This document shows, piece by piece, positions 23,601 to 37,000 of a stretch of 64,000 nucleotides of DNA; within the stretch, counting starts at the first letter, position 1; every line of letters starts with the position of its first letter. The DNA is taken from positions 880,233 through 944,232 of the forward strand of contig NMRA01000078.1 in assembly GCA_002633005.1 (NCBI GenBank), written 5' to 3'. The DNA is from Phoronis australis. Its lineage: Eukaryota > Phoronida > Phoronidae. Made by a program: the position numbers and the translations under genes. A model generated the notes under the pieces. That model was not told the origin of the DNA. It saw only the letters and a list, made by a program, of their open reading frames with translations, and did no database searches.

Positions 23601-25021
23601 TCAATTAAAATTATATCATGTGGTATCAGCCAAGTGCAAGCCAGTAGGATATTTATTGTCCATCATTGAGCAGTGACAATCTTCGTAAATCAGTCATTGA
23701 CTGGCGATGCAAATCCAAAGCTCAGGTCAGTCGTACCACGAAAGCTTTTTCTGCAAGTATAAAACGATTCAACAGATAGGGCCGTCCCGGATTGCTGTAT
23801 TTACCCAAAATGCCTTCAGGCACATTTGCTACCTCCTTTTCACTGATGTGACGTGTTATTTGTTATTGTCTGAATTTTCTACAAAATTTTCTCGGTTGCA
23901 TTACTCTATCCGTCCATCCATTGACAACGAACTATTTCTGCTGTGGTGTAGGCTACAACCCCAACGGGAGAAAGCTTGATGAATTGGACAAATACCAAAG
24001 GATACGTGCTATACAATTCTTTGCCTTCCCGTCATCAACGAGAGACACAAAGTGCTTTCCAAAACGTGGTCACGCGTTTTCTTATCTCAGGGACAAATGT
24101 GAGCTCTGTTGCCGTGTAATCCGGGATGATATCATCTATCTGATTTTTACTCCCTGGATGGGGTTTCGTTTACTAGTGTGAGGTGACGGCGATCAGGAAA
24201 TTAATGGTTCTTTCTGTTGCTTGTGATAAGAAATTCTATTTTTATGATCACGTGCATAAACATTGCACTGAGAAACTTAAAACAAAACGAAATATAGAAA
24301 GCGACCCGTACGCAATATCAGGAAGAAATAACCATCTCTTCCTGGCAATTTAAAAATGTTAAATGAAATCGACCAAAATTATAATCCTGTGATTTTTTTA
24401 ATTTTTAAGTTCTTTGATTAAAATTGCATAACCGCCTGCTTTCTCACAGACATTTTGGTGAAAAGAAAAGAGGTCTGAATCTAATTAGTGTGCAAGGCTT
24501 GTGACTGTGGCACCAGACTAAAACGTTGCTACAGTTATAGCCGTTACTATGCCATCTTATCGAATACAGCAATGCCTTTACCATTTTTAGGTGTGCATTT
24601 ATGCCTGTATTCGTCGTATATGGCGACTGTCTTACAACATCTCTTGTGGCGCTTTTTTATTGCCCATCTTACCAGAGATTATCATTTTTTATTTTAGTAT
24701 CTGTATTCACAATATTTACTTGTAATTCTATTCGTCATAACTGATAAATGATAGGAATGACCTATCATTTATCCATTATTCTGGACATATGTCGATCATA
24801 AAGTATTTTACACGAAGGGTTTTGCATAGAAGTAATACACCTAATGTTCGCTTACTGCCAGTGCGACACAATTTTCCTCACATTATCACTGTCACCACGT
24901 GGCGATTTCGCTGGCTCGCTTTTTGTTTTTGTGTTCGATGACTGAGATTTTCAGCGCCATCTGATGAGCAGCAGGCAAATGAAATATTTTTACCACGACT
25001 GCTAACTTGTCGACAGTCAGT
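20613..25021. other. 4.4-kb intergenic region between TRIM/NHL and THNSL1
   Basis: No coding region could be supported on either strand. Open frames are short, lack family motifs and carry no consistent splice sites. A small perfect hairpin lies at 24743-24773 (13-bp arms, 5-nt loop). The region should contain the 5' ends of both divergently transcribed neighbours: the TRIM/NHL gene on the minus strand and THNSL1 on the plus strand. Confidence 0.5.
24743..24773. repeat. Short perfect hairpin
   Basis: GATAAATGATAGG at 24743-24755 and its exact complement CCTATCATTTATC at 24761-24773 enclose a 5-nt AATGA loop. It sits about 250 bp upstream of the candidate first THNSL1 exon. Its role is unknown, and a chance origin is possible in AT-rich DNA. 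Confidence 0.5.
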
Positions 25022-28000
25022 ATGATAGGAAATTCCGTAGGCCTATTTTTCAATCTTTCAAAGTATGGGAAGTTTTTCGACAGCATCAGACATTTCAGTG
25101 TTGTGGGAAAAGTGTGCTGTAATGGGGTAAGTTTTGTTACTCCACTGTGTCGCCTGCGAAGACGTATTCGCAGGGTGGTAACGGCGGCGGGTTTCGGTCC
25201 CCGAGTTTTAGTCTCCTGTCCGCGGCTGATTCAGTTGCGTGGTTTTGCTTTTCCGAAAAGCACACAATACTTCGCGAGATATCGCATTACTATGGAAGCA
25301 AATGCTCACGCATACTTTTCTTGCGAGTGTTTTGGATCTACGAAACTTAACCTTCGACGCACCGACAAGGCCATAAATAACTTAATAAGTAGCATGCCAG
25401 GATGGGCAAAGCAAAATAGGGCTACTGGCGATTGCATCAGACACAGGGAAACAATTTCAAATGATAGATTTTGACTTGCCATTTACTTAATTTTTAAATT
25501 TTTGAAATCCATTGATTGGTTTTGGAGTCATTTCAAAATTTGGACCTCAATGGCACTATAGGCAAACAGCACTCGAAAGTGTGTAAGGCAATGACAATCA
25601 TTGCTTAAAAACCGGTGCTGTTTCTTTTGAAACAAGATGACCTACTGGACAACATAACAAATTTGGGGCTTGCCTATTCAAAACACAAAGGGGTAACCAA
25701 ATAATCATCTTCTCACTCAGGCAGGACCATAAACATTCTAATTGACACCAGCCACATGGGACATATGCGCGCACCCAGCCTAGAAGCTGGGGGCTTGAAT
25801 TTTTTGGTGTGGGGACCTTGAGTGAAAGAAATCAAGGACTAAAACAAAAAAAATCGGGGTCACTAGGTTCAAGCCCATGAATTGTGCATCCGCACCGACT
25901 TCCCGTGGGGTTTCGGCTGAGTTTGTGGACTTTTGTCTCGTTTAAGTACTCGGACTTTTTGTTTCACTGAAGCGGACAGTGCCCAATTCGCTCCTGGGTG
26001 CGCCCATGCTATAAGAACAGGGTTCTCAGAACTATTTCCACTGACCTCTGGCATGTCAATTTCAAAAGGCCAATTGTGTGTAAATCGCACCCAACTAGTT
26101 GCCTCCATGATTGTTAGAGAATAACGCAAGTTGCAAAAGTCAATATAACAACTTTTCAAGTTAACTGGTCACAAAATACCTTTTGCACCCTGGCTAAATC
26201 AAAATTAGAAGCACATTTTGAAGTCTGACTGAATAATCGTCTGTGAAAATGTCAGAACATATTGCTAATGCTTAGAAAAAAGCCATATAAGTTTTGATAT
26301 TCTTTAAAAAAGAAATTGCATGGAAATTAATTTTGAGATCAAATTATTACAAATAGGCGAAAACACCAAACCTACCACGTTTCAAAGAAGTGAATGCTCA
26401 TAATTGTGCTTGAATTGTTCTTTTTTCCTATGTAATCATAAATTATACACCATTTCTACAAAAATGAACATTATCCTTTTTAATCATATGAAATTATACG
26501 GAATCCTAAAATTTAAAGATACTATGTCTCATAATTGTGAATATGCAAATGAAGTACTAGTTTAAAACCAACGCCGGGTCTACCTGTGTGCCGAAAACCA
26601 TCCGAGAACCAGTTACCGTTACAATCTCACAATGGTCTCGTTTTGCAAGACCATTTTTATGTAAATACGCGTGGTAATATGTCATCATTATCCTAATAAA
26701 ACAAGGCTCAGTTTTATCGTTTGTTCATTTCACTGTCGTATAACAATTGCGTACTATTCAGAATTACATGGGTTTTCTATAATCACACTTGTTTTCAAGT
26801 CTATCACTTTTGGTATACTCTGAAAGCTGCATTTCATGTACAAATTGTTTCAATCTTTTCCTGATTATACTTGTATACACAGTTCTCCAGTAAGCCACAA
26901 GGGTGCGCTTGCATGCGCGCACCCATGCAGCCTTTAATATTATTTCTGACAATGTGGACCTTTTGCTGACAAAAAACGCGGCAGGACTATAAAAAAACGG
27001 GGTACCACCTTCAGAACTGTGAACTGCGCCTTTTTGATGAACTTTGTCTCGTTTTCTGGGACTTTCTGTTTTTCTGTGGCGGACCTTTTTGCCCACTTCG
27101 CCAAAAGGGGGGACGAGCCCCCCCTGGGTGCGCGCATGGATTGCTACAAATTTGAATATACACGGTTTTAATGAGACATAGTACTATCTTTAATGTAATT
27201 CTAAAATTTTTTGTAATTTCAAATATTGATTTTATATTGTACAAAGAACACCATGATGGAAGGAGTGAAAAAAGTGTTAAGTGCTCTCATTTTTTAAAGT
27301 TCAAAAAATATTCATTAACCCCCCATTTGTAATGTATATCAACTGAAAGAAGAAAGTTGCTGTCATATTTTTCATTTTCTGACATTTAGTAAGCTAACTG
27401 GCTCAGGTGTCTAACTGCATCAGTTTTTTCAACTAAAGAACTGCTTCCACCTACACCCATTGTGCCTAAGTAGGTGCATTCAGGATGTGCCTCTACCAGG
27501 AAGGGTACACCCATAGAAGACGTAGGGGATGTGCCGCTAGATGGGTGACGTTTCCACAACTAGTTTCCTTACGAAAAGGTGCCTTTTCCTAAGATTGACT
27601 CACCTTGTAGTTCGCGGAACAAACCAAGACTTTTGGTATGCTCAGCAATTTTGACTGTCGCAAGTAGATAAACTGGTTACTCGTGATGGTCTGTCATTAC
27701 GAAGTTGCATTCTGCTGTCATGGCAGCTTGAAATGAGTGAATCTAATAATTCACTGCATGGTTATGGAGTTACAGATGAACGATCAGTCATGGTGCGGAA
27801 TATGATACAATTAGCTTTGGTATATGTGCAGTAAGTCAGAGAGTGACTGCTTTTGCTGTTGTAGAATGTCTACCTTATGGGGCCACCTGGTGCAGGGAAG
27901 ACCACAGTGGGCCAATTACTGTCCAGGAAGATGGACATGCCAGTTTTGGACATTGACAATGACCACCTTGAGCCTTACTGGGGAATGACAGTTGCTGAGA

Positions 28001-31000
28001 AGGTGAGGTCAGTGTTAGCACTCATATTAGCTTGGTGGTCAGTGGCACGTGATGTATATACAACTGTGAAATCATTGGTCCAGTTTCTTGCTGTTGTTTC
28101 TGGTGAGGGGGATGTGGGAGTGCGGGATGGGGAGGGGACGAGGGCAGGGGAAGGTAGGGAGAGGGGCAACTGAGGTTGATGCAGAGTTTGTAGGTTTAAC
28201 AGTTATGATCTTTACTACAAGAGGTTTTCTGTGTTGTTTGGCCTAGCTGCATGTTCTCAATGTTGTTTGGCCTAGCTGCATGTTCTCAATGTTGTCACTT
28301 AAAATGAAATGAAAAATGGCTTAGGGATATTACTAAGGGGTATTTACAATGACTATGTAATTCTGTAAAATAAAATAATGCTCCCTAATCCTCGCCAATC
28401 CTTGGGAGTTTGGGCAATTATAAAGTATTTCTTCACATCCGCCCATTTCTATTGACCACTCCTTACAAGTTTCATGATATGATATTCTTTATTTAAACAT
28501 CATAGTTTCAGAAAATTTGACTCCACAGAGCTTGAGCTCATGGACTGCATATTTGTGTATATTGATAGTGACATACAACCCTAGTCACCTTTCTGGATCT
28601 TGCAAAAGCTTTTGATACAATAGACCACAAATACCTTTGCATCAGATGAATCAATGCGGTATTAGTCAGGGCTTAGAATGACCAATGACAAAAAACGCGG
28701 AAACTTTTACGGCCCAAAACATGCGCACTACCCAGCCTTGAAATAGTCGATGTGAACCTTTCGCCGACAAATTCGGGAGGACTATAAAAAAAAGAAAAAA
28801 AAATCGTTACCACCATCATTGGCATGCGTCTGCGTCTTTTTAGCTCGCCCGTCCACTCCCAACCCACACATTTTGGCTGCAGAGCCGTAGTATTTGTCAC
28901 CGTGGTTTACAATCACATGAGACGCCATTGAAAATCCCACCACGCTATCCCAGATGCCCCGGCAATGTTGACAATTTACGTTCCTCTGAAACATAAAGAG
29001 CGACTTCCGCTTTTCGAGGTGAACGTCGTCGGCAACGTCGCGGTAAGAAAGGAATTTGCCGCGGAAATTTTATATCAAATCCGATTTTTTTTACACGGAA
29101 ATATAAAAAAATGCACGGACAGAACATTTGAAAAAAGTGGAAATGCGCGTTTCCGCGGAAAATTCCAAGCCTTGATTAGTGGAACTAAACATGGATTTTT
29201 TAATAGTTGCCTCTCAATCCATACACAGTGTGTTTCTGTGAAGGACACTACTTGTACTAGTTTGTCTCTCTTTCTCGCTCGTCCCCCTTTCTGTGTCTCT
29301 CTGAAAGTAGAAAGACTGTGGAATTTAACCAAATTTGTTTTGTGAGACCATGTCCTTAAGTTAATTTTACAAAACAGTACAATCGTAGCAAAACAAAGTA
29401 TTGATAACATATGACCGTTCAATAATCATTTTGTTTTATGCCTAACTTTTCATTTTTTGTCTTAAAACATATTTGTCCTATTCCTTTTGATAGCCCCTCA
29501 TGCATAAGTACATGGATCAATTTCTGTTTCTGTTTCCGTGGTGACGTCAGAAGGTAGGCACTGGGATAGTCTCTGGCCCTCCTCCTTCAAGTATCGCAAG
29601 CAATGTAAATTTGGAGATGCAACCAAGTTCGTGTTGGTTACACCGGATCTTTTCTCCTGATACGAGTTTTTGCTGAATCTCCGTATTGCAGTCCTCGCTC
29701 TATGAGGCGCTTTGTTGCCCATCTCTCCTGCTGTTGTACAATCTCGGCATCTGTAAGCGATTCACGCACTCTGGAGATTACATCTGCTGGTGTGAGGAGC
29801 GGGTTGGCAATCGGTTCTGCGATGCCTGCACGCTCATTCGCCTTGACCTTGAATGAGATGCCACAGTGTCCTGGTATATGAACACTGGTGAAGAGACCAT
29901 TAATAGAGCTGAACAAAGGGATCCAGGAATCTTTCACATGACCATGGATCAACTTAAAAAACAGCGATTTAGAGAACATTGTATAAAACACAAATATCTA
30001 AAAGTTTCGTATAAATTTGATGACTCTTTTCTGAAGTAAGCAAAATTTGGACATTTTCCTTGGTCGTACGTAAACTAAGCAATTTTAAATTACATTCTTT
30101 TCAGCTTGAAGAAGTTGGTCCTGACAGCTTTGTTCAAGTAGAGGGCAATGCTTTGCTTGATTTTCATGCCTCCAATTCCATTGTCTCCCTGTCTGGATCC
30201 AACCCCATGCATACAGCGTCCATGGATCACATTCGCCGCCGCGGAACTGTTGTATTCATGGACGTGAATAGCTCGGACATCCTCAGCAGACTAGAGCGCA
30301 TGAAAGTGAACAGAATTGTGGGACAAACAACTGGTATGAATATGGCGGACATCTTGAATTACCGACGGCAATTTTATCTCAGCAGTTACGACCTGAGAGT
30401 GGTGTGTGAGAAAGATGAAAGTGCGGAGAGTATTGCGCAAAAGGTTTATAACGAGCTTCAGAGGACTGAAAGCCCACCTGAGTACACATCAACAAGGGGA
30501 CAGAGATTGGATGGGGGCACATTCTGCGATGTAACCCTGCAGGGGCTGGCTGATGATGGAGGACTGTTCTTACCCTGTGTTGACCCTCCCGTGTTCTCTC
30601 CAGGCCAGTGGCAGGCGATGGCCTCCTACACTTACACTGAGAGAGCTATAGCTATTCTTGAGAAATGGATACACCATACAGAGATCTCTCCACACAAACT
30701 AAGACAATTTGTGGAGTCAGCCTATTCTACTTTCGACCATACTCTAACCTGTCCTGTGGTTCACTTACTTGGTAACGTTTACCTGTCCGAGCTCTTCCAT
30801 GGACCAAGTGCGTCCTTCAAGGACATGGCTCTGCAGATGACGCCTCACTTCTTTCACTATGCCATCACTACTCAGGATCCAGATTACAGGTTTGGTGAAA
30901 GTGAATATTCTAAGAAAATTTTTGTCGTACTGTTGAGGACTGCTATGTCGAGTGGCAGTGCACTTTTCTCAATAGAGTCGTTGCAAGATGCGAGTCTTTA

Positions 31001-34000
31001 TGTGCTTGGTATTCACCTCTTTGGCCGCCTTGCTCAAGGTTATCTTTGTAGTCTTTTTGAAGAAAAAAGTTGTTTTTTAATAAATGAGAAAAATATACTT
31101 TCTATTATGCTCTGAATAATATAAAGAGCCAAAACAAAGAAAAAACAATTAAAATGCACTAATTGTCTGTACGTACTTAATCAGTTGTATGCTGTGGTCA
31201 GGCCTATTTTCAACAGCATCTCAGTATTTGTGTTAGCAACAAAATTTCAAAGTACTAATTTGCTTTGCACTATGGGACGATGGTTTGAAAAAAAAAGTGC
31301 CTCAATTTTGTTTTAACAAATTCATTCAACAATCTGATCTCGTTTTTGTGTTCCAAGAATGTAACGGAATGTTCTTAGGAATTTATTTTTAAGTAAATGA
31401 TTTCAAAATCAGTGTTATTGTAGCCAGACTGTTCTCGTATTTTGGTTCCAGATATTTGGTAATTGTGGCGACATCTGGTGACACAGGTGGTGCAGTTCTT
31501 GATGGGTTTTCAAAACACGCTGAAAATGTCGCTGTCGTTGTTCTCTACCCCGAACATGGCATCAGCTCCATACAGAAAGCTCAAATGACGTCTGCTGAAG
31601 GTAGAAATGTTATGGTGGTTGGTGTTAATGGCGATTTTGACTTTTGTCAAAGTACCATTAAGGACCTATTTACTGACGGACACTTTGGCAAGAAACTGAG
31701 AGAGGAACATGGAATCAAATTAAGGTTTATAGTTTTTGCTTTAGAAAATGTAAATTTTATAAATCTGTACTTAGAGTGGCAATATACACGCGTTCCGTCA
31801 AAGAAACAAAAATTTTCAGTGTTAAACCGCCTACTTATTTAAGTGTGGTTGCGCTCTGCAAATGTCTGGTCTCAACTGCGAACTGCCAATTCTTTCAAAG
31901 CCTCGAAGTAATACCTAATTAAGTACAATTTGATGCCAATTTCACAACCCTAAGTTTTCTTAATCAAAAGTGGGTCCCTTTAAATTTCAGGCATGACTGT
32001 TTTTCTAATTTGGCAGAACTGTGGTCATTAACCGATCACGAAACAATTTAAGTTGGTCAAATGTGAGGGTATTTTTATATTCCAGAAAGGAAGTTCCATA
32101 TTATGGAAGGTTCAAATGGACCTTCCACCCAGGTTTCTACAGGTGCACAGGTGCTGAGGCCCCTATTTTGTTACAAATAACAAAAATACCAGTTGTTTCG
32201 ACAACTGCTCAGCACGAACCATGATCATGATGAAAGTGGAGAAAAACTTGGCCATGTTTTGTTTTTGTTGACAAAAATTCCATTAAAGTATTTTTTCTGC
32301 CATATCATGTGCTAAATAAGGGAATTTATTTACTATACATGAATAATGATTTTGAGCTTTAGGCATGCATATAATTCAGGTGCACACCTAAGACTGTTCA
32401 GGCTATTATGCACGACCAGTTCACAGGGTACCGAAGACAGGCCTAGCCGTTTACCTGCACACCTAGAATGTTACCTCTGGAGCAGGTGACCTCATAATCT
32501 TGCTTGTATGCACACCTGTATTTGCATAAATGGGAATATAATTCACATGCAACTGATGACTGTTTTGTACCTTTGATGCACCCACATTTTGAGAACCAGT
32601 TTGATGTCCGTTATTCAGTGGAGAAAACTGGTTCTCAAAATGCGAGCACGTTATATCCGACTATTATCCCTTTGTGTGGTCATTACCTTCACCTGGCTTT
32701 GTTCACCTTCAGCGCTGCTAACTCCATCAACTGGGCGAGACTGTTACCCCAGGTTGTGTATCATGCATCCTCTTACCTGGAGCTAGTCAAGTCTGGCATT
32801 GTTGCCATGGGAGACCAGGTAGACTTGTGCATACCTACTGGCAACTTTGGCAACATTCTTGGTGCCTATTATGCAAAGGTATGTATGACTCATTAATTTG
32901 ATTTATGGAAACACTGGTTTTGTATTACCTTTACTTATACTCCTGAAATAAATGTAATATTATGTAATGTTGTGTAATGATATGTAATTTTATGTAATAT
33001 TATCTAAGGATATGTTTTTATTTATTCTTATGAAATAGCGAAACTTGTCATGAACACTGAATTTCAAAGCATTTAGACCACGTACAATTCTCCCAGTGGC
33101 AGATCTAGGATACCATAAGGTGGGCCAAACATGTTGCCTCGGGAAATTGAGCAAAGCACAATTGTATGTGCACAGGCGGCTCGAAAGTTTCGGGGGCAAG
33201 GGATGTGTATCTTCTGTTCAGGAAATCTATCGGTGGAGACTAAAAATCTGCCTATGATGAGATGGATCTTAAATTGTTCCTTAGACAACTCGTAGGTGAT
33301 TTCATTGCTTCTAAAGAACTGACAGTTATTTCATGAGACTTAGCTCTACAAGTTGGCTTGTCACAGTGGGTCATTTCATGAGCCAATCTAGTTTCTTAAG
33401 CCCGATAGCCACTTCTCATCTTAGTTGGGCTCAAGTTGAGATCAGTTTCAAAGCAGCAAATCTTTTAAATCAAAACTTCTTTCTGTATAGCTTAAATTCT
33501 CCTACCTTCCAATCAGTAGTTTTTGCAGGGCAGCATGAAGCTAATTAACCCCTGACTAAGCAAATTGCGATTGACCTCATTGGATATAGTAGCCAATTGT
33601 ATAGTAGCATTTTGCAATTTCTACATATAGAATTGCTACTTTGCTAGGCAGAGAATTAATTTAAAAGTTACAACCTCCAACCTGCGTTTTTGTGTACTTG
33701 TTAATTTTTTCAGTGTATGGGTATCCCTGTTGGTCGTCTCATATGTGCATCAAACGTTAACAACGTCCTGACAGAGTTCATTCAGACAGGTGTCTACCGC
33801 ATCGACCATCGGCACCTGATGCAGACCATGTCTCCTGCAATAGACATACTGAAGTCTTCCAACCTGGAGAGATACTTGTACCACAAGTGTGGTCGCGACC
33901 CCACATATGTGACCTCACTCTACAACAATATGAATGAGACGGGCCGCTTTGATGTTGGCAATGAGGTAAGTACATAATGATCGTGTAGATTTTTTAACAC

Positions 34001-37000
34001 CACTGAATACCCTTGGCCGTATTCTTCAAACTTTGGCAGTTTATGTCCAGAGGGCACTCAAATGTATTTTGCGATGAGATTGCTTGTAGCTCCCATTCAG
34101 AGAATGGGTTTGAAAAGGGGACTCGTTTGTAGGGATCTTCCATGAATGAAAATATTACTCTTGTGTAGGATGTAGTCTAGAAACACCAGTCTTGTGAAGG
34201 TATTATTGGAGCCCCAGCTGAATATATAAACTGATGTACTGTGTGCCTGAAATAGTATAAGAACAGATGGCATGTTGTCAAAAATTAGTACATCTTTTGA
34301 AATCAGTTTTAAAAGCATGAATGAAAACCCTTCTCTGTATTTGGATCAAGGAACCTAAGATCTAGCGTGACCCTTTGTTGGAAATCAATACTGCCTTTTG
34401 CTGGGAATTAAATTGGAAAAAATACCCTTTGGATGGGAATTTTGTAGGAAAAGAACCCTTTCATGAAGAAACTTGCAGTAAAAATAGTTACACCTCTCCG
34501 AGCAGCATGTCCAGTATACCACTTCTACGCTTTGTGTTTGTTTGGATCAAAGTCAGAAATTTTTGTTGGTTTATTCGTTGCTGTTTTGAAGACTAAATTT
34601 TAGCTTAATTAAACTAACTGGGTTCTAAAACGGAGTTTTCAGTTTTAAAACATCACATTTTAGCATTACAGCTGAACACTCAGATGGCAATAGTGTAGTA
34701 TAATGTAAACAGAAATGTGCCTGTTCAAGTGTGATTATCCTATTTGTCCAGATTAACGCCAAAGCTTATGAAAATCTCAAAAATCATGGGTTAAGGTATT
34801 AAGCTGTGTTTGGATGATTGGGTTTCTTTTTCTTGAACTGCCAGTTTAGGCTTAGTAACCTAGAAGTTGCATTTATCTCCATGATAGCAAGTAGCAGCAT
34901 ATATTGAAGAAAACAACTACGGTTTTAAGACTTGACATGTTTCGGTGTCATTTATTCAACATCATCCTCAGAAGTGATAATACAGTGGCCACCTAGCTAG
35001 GCCCAGCAACAAGTTGCATTTATATAATTAAATAAAAAATCTGACTGAATGCAGACAATGTGCTTTTTGTGAGTAAAAACAAATGAGTTGTGTGCATCTT
35101 GAGAGCTGCAGTGAGCTTTCATGATGAGAATATACTGCTTTAAGGGATCAAAATCCTTGACGTTATGAAATTAAGTTAGGGTAAATAACTGAGCACTGAC
35201 ATTTTAAAGGGATTTTGATTTTTGTTTGAATATTGAGGAGTGGATATTTAGTTGAAGATGAAGGTTAACTAGGACAAAGTTAACAAAGCTGTGCAAATAC
35301 TGAGAATGATTATTATGATCGTGTTTCAGTTGTTAAGCAGCATCCAAGAGGATATTGTTGCTGGTTGGTGTGATGAAGCGGTCGTCATGGAAACCATAAA
35401 GAGCACACTGGAAAGAACAGGTAAGATGTATATGGAGCAGGACCTCTTTTCCGTCTTCAGTGAGCTGTTTAAGAATTGGGTTACTGAGGGTTAATACAAA
35501 CACTACGGACTTTTTGTCATGAAGATGATTTTTACTTGAGAATAACATGCATTCACAACAATGGTTGGAAATATTAAGTTAAGATCCCTTTTGGAACCTC
35601 CATGTAGCAATTGTACAGCCATTCCGTCTTGTGCACCCTCATTTGTTGTAGAATAAAACAATAAAAACAATTCGTTAATGCCTGGTGGAATCTTGTAACA
35701 GGCCTGAATGCACCACAGGGAGATCAAGTCCGGGATCCCTGTTCCGACTTGGTTTGTGAACTTAAAATCTCAATAGCCTCCCGTACCGTACGTTTCCACT
35801 TATCTGGGTGTAGACTTAATATACTGAAATCCTCATCAGAGATTTGGTGATGCACATATCTAGCATGGTCTTGAATAACAGTAATGAGTTGGAAGGTTCT
35901 TCACTAATTAAGCATATGTGTTGTTCTTTTCAATTACTTAACAAATAAAGATTGAGCATTCAAAAATAGGAAACTGGCATTATTTGTGTGTGAAATAAGT
36001 AAAAAATTAACAGTGTGGTAAAATCTAACCAATTTCAGGCAAAAAACAATTGACAAATTTCATCGTTTTTCGTTTTTCAAAGGCTTGTTAAAGTAAATAC
36101 AGTGAATTTTTCAAAACATTGTCTGAGGTTAGCTATGAAGTAGAACTTCGAAATAAAAAAGCACTTGGTTGGGTTACTTATATTTTATGAAGAAAAAGGA
36201 TTTCACTAGTCCAAAGCTGAGGAAATTTTTTTGCTTTCTGTGATTGAAAATTGAACATTTCAAAAAAGTTAATCGGCTAGGCTTGCCAGTCCATCTCTGT
36301 TCTTTGCATCTATTTACTGAGTTTGACATCATTTCATAATAATAAATTATTATAAACAAATAATTTCTACAACTATAATTACAATTACTATTATTGTTAT
36401 CACTATTACTATTCTCATTGAATATTACTATTATTAGTATTACTGTTACTATTATTACCATTATTATTACTATAATACTAATGCTTTTCTTATCATTACT
36501 ATCATTACTATTATTGCTATTGGTTGAAGCGGTGTGGCCTAAGTGGGATAAATGTCCATTTCATTTACTCAAGGTCGCGGGTTCATGTGCCACTGGGGCA
36601 CACTGCTAGGCCTTTGAGCCAGCCAGGTCTCTAGTTCCTCACCTCGGTTTTATCGATGTATCCGATAAAAATGAAGAAATAAAGCATAAATATGGATTTG
36701 GGTGATCACTGCATTGGGCCCTCATGTGCATTGGGCCCTCATGTGCTATTGATATTGCTATTAATATTACTATTATTGCTTTTATTATTACTAGTACTAT
36801 TGATATTGCTATTAATATTACTATTGTTATTGCTTTTATTATTACTAGTACTATTGATGTTGCTATTAATATTACAATTGTTATTGCTTTTATTATTACT
36901 AGAACTATTGATGTTGCTATTAATATTACAATTGTTATTGCTTTTATTATTACTAGTACCATTGATGTTGCTATTAATATTACTATTGTTATTGCTTTTA

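Noticed and set aside
23707-24181. Overlapping + strand frames of 86-90 residues in the TRIM-THNSL1 gap
   Set aside because: Cys/Phe-rich composition follows base composition. There are no motifs and no splice-consistent extension.
32941-33010. A CRISPR-like or structured array of TGTAAT repeats
   Set aside because: Units are 10-11 bp, degenerate and without spacers, in a eukaryotic intron; it is a plain short tandem repeat.
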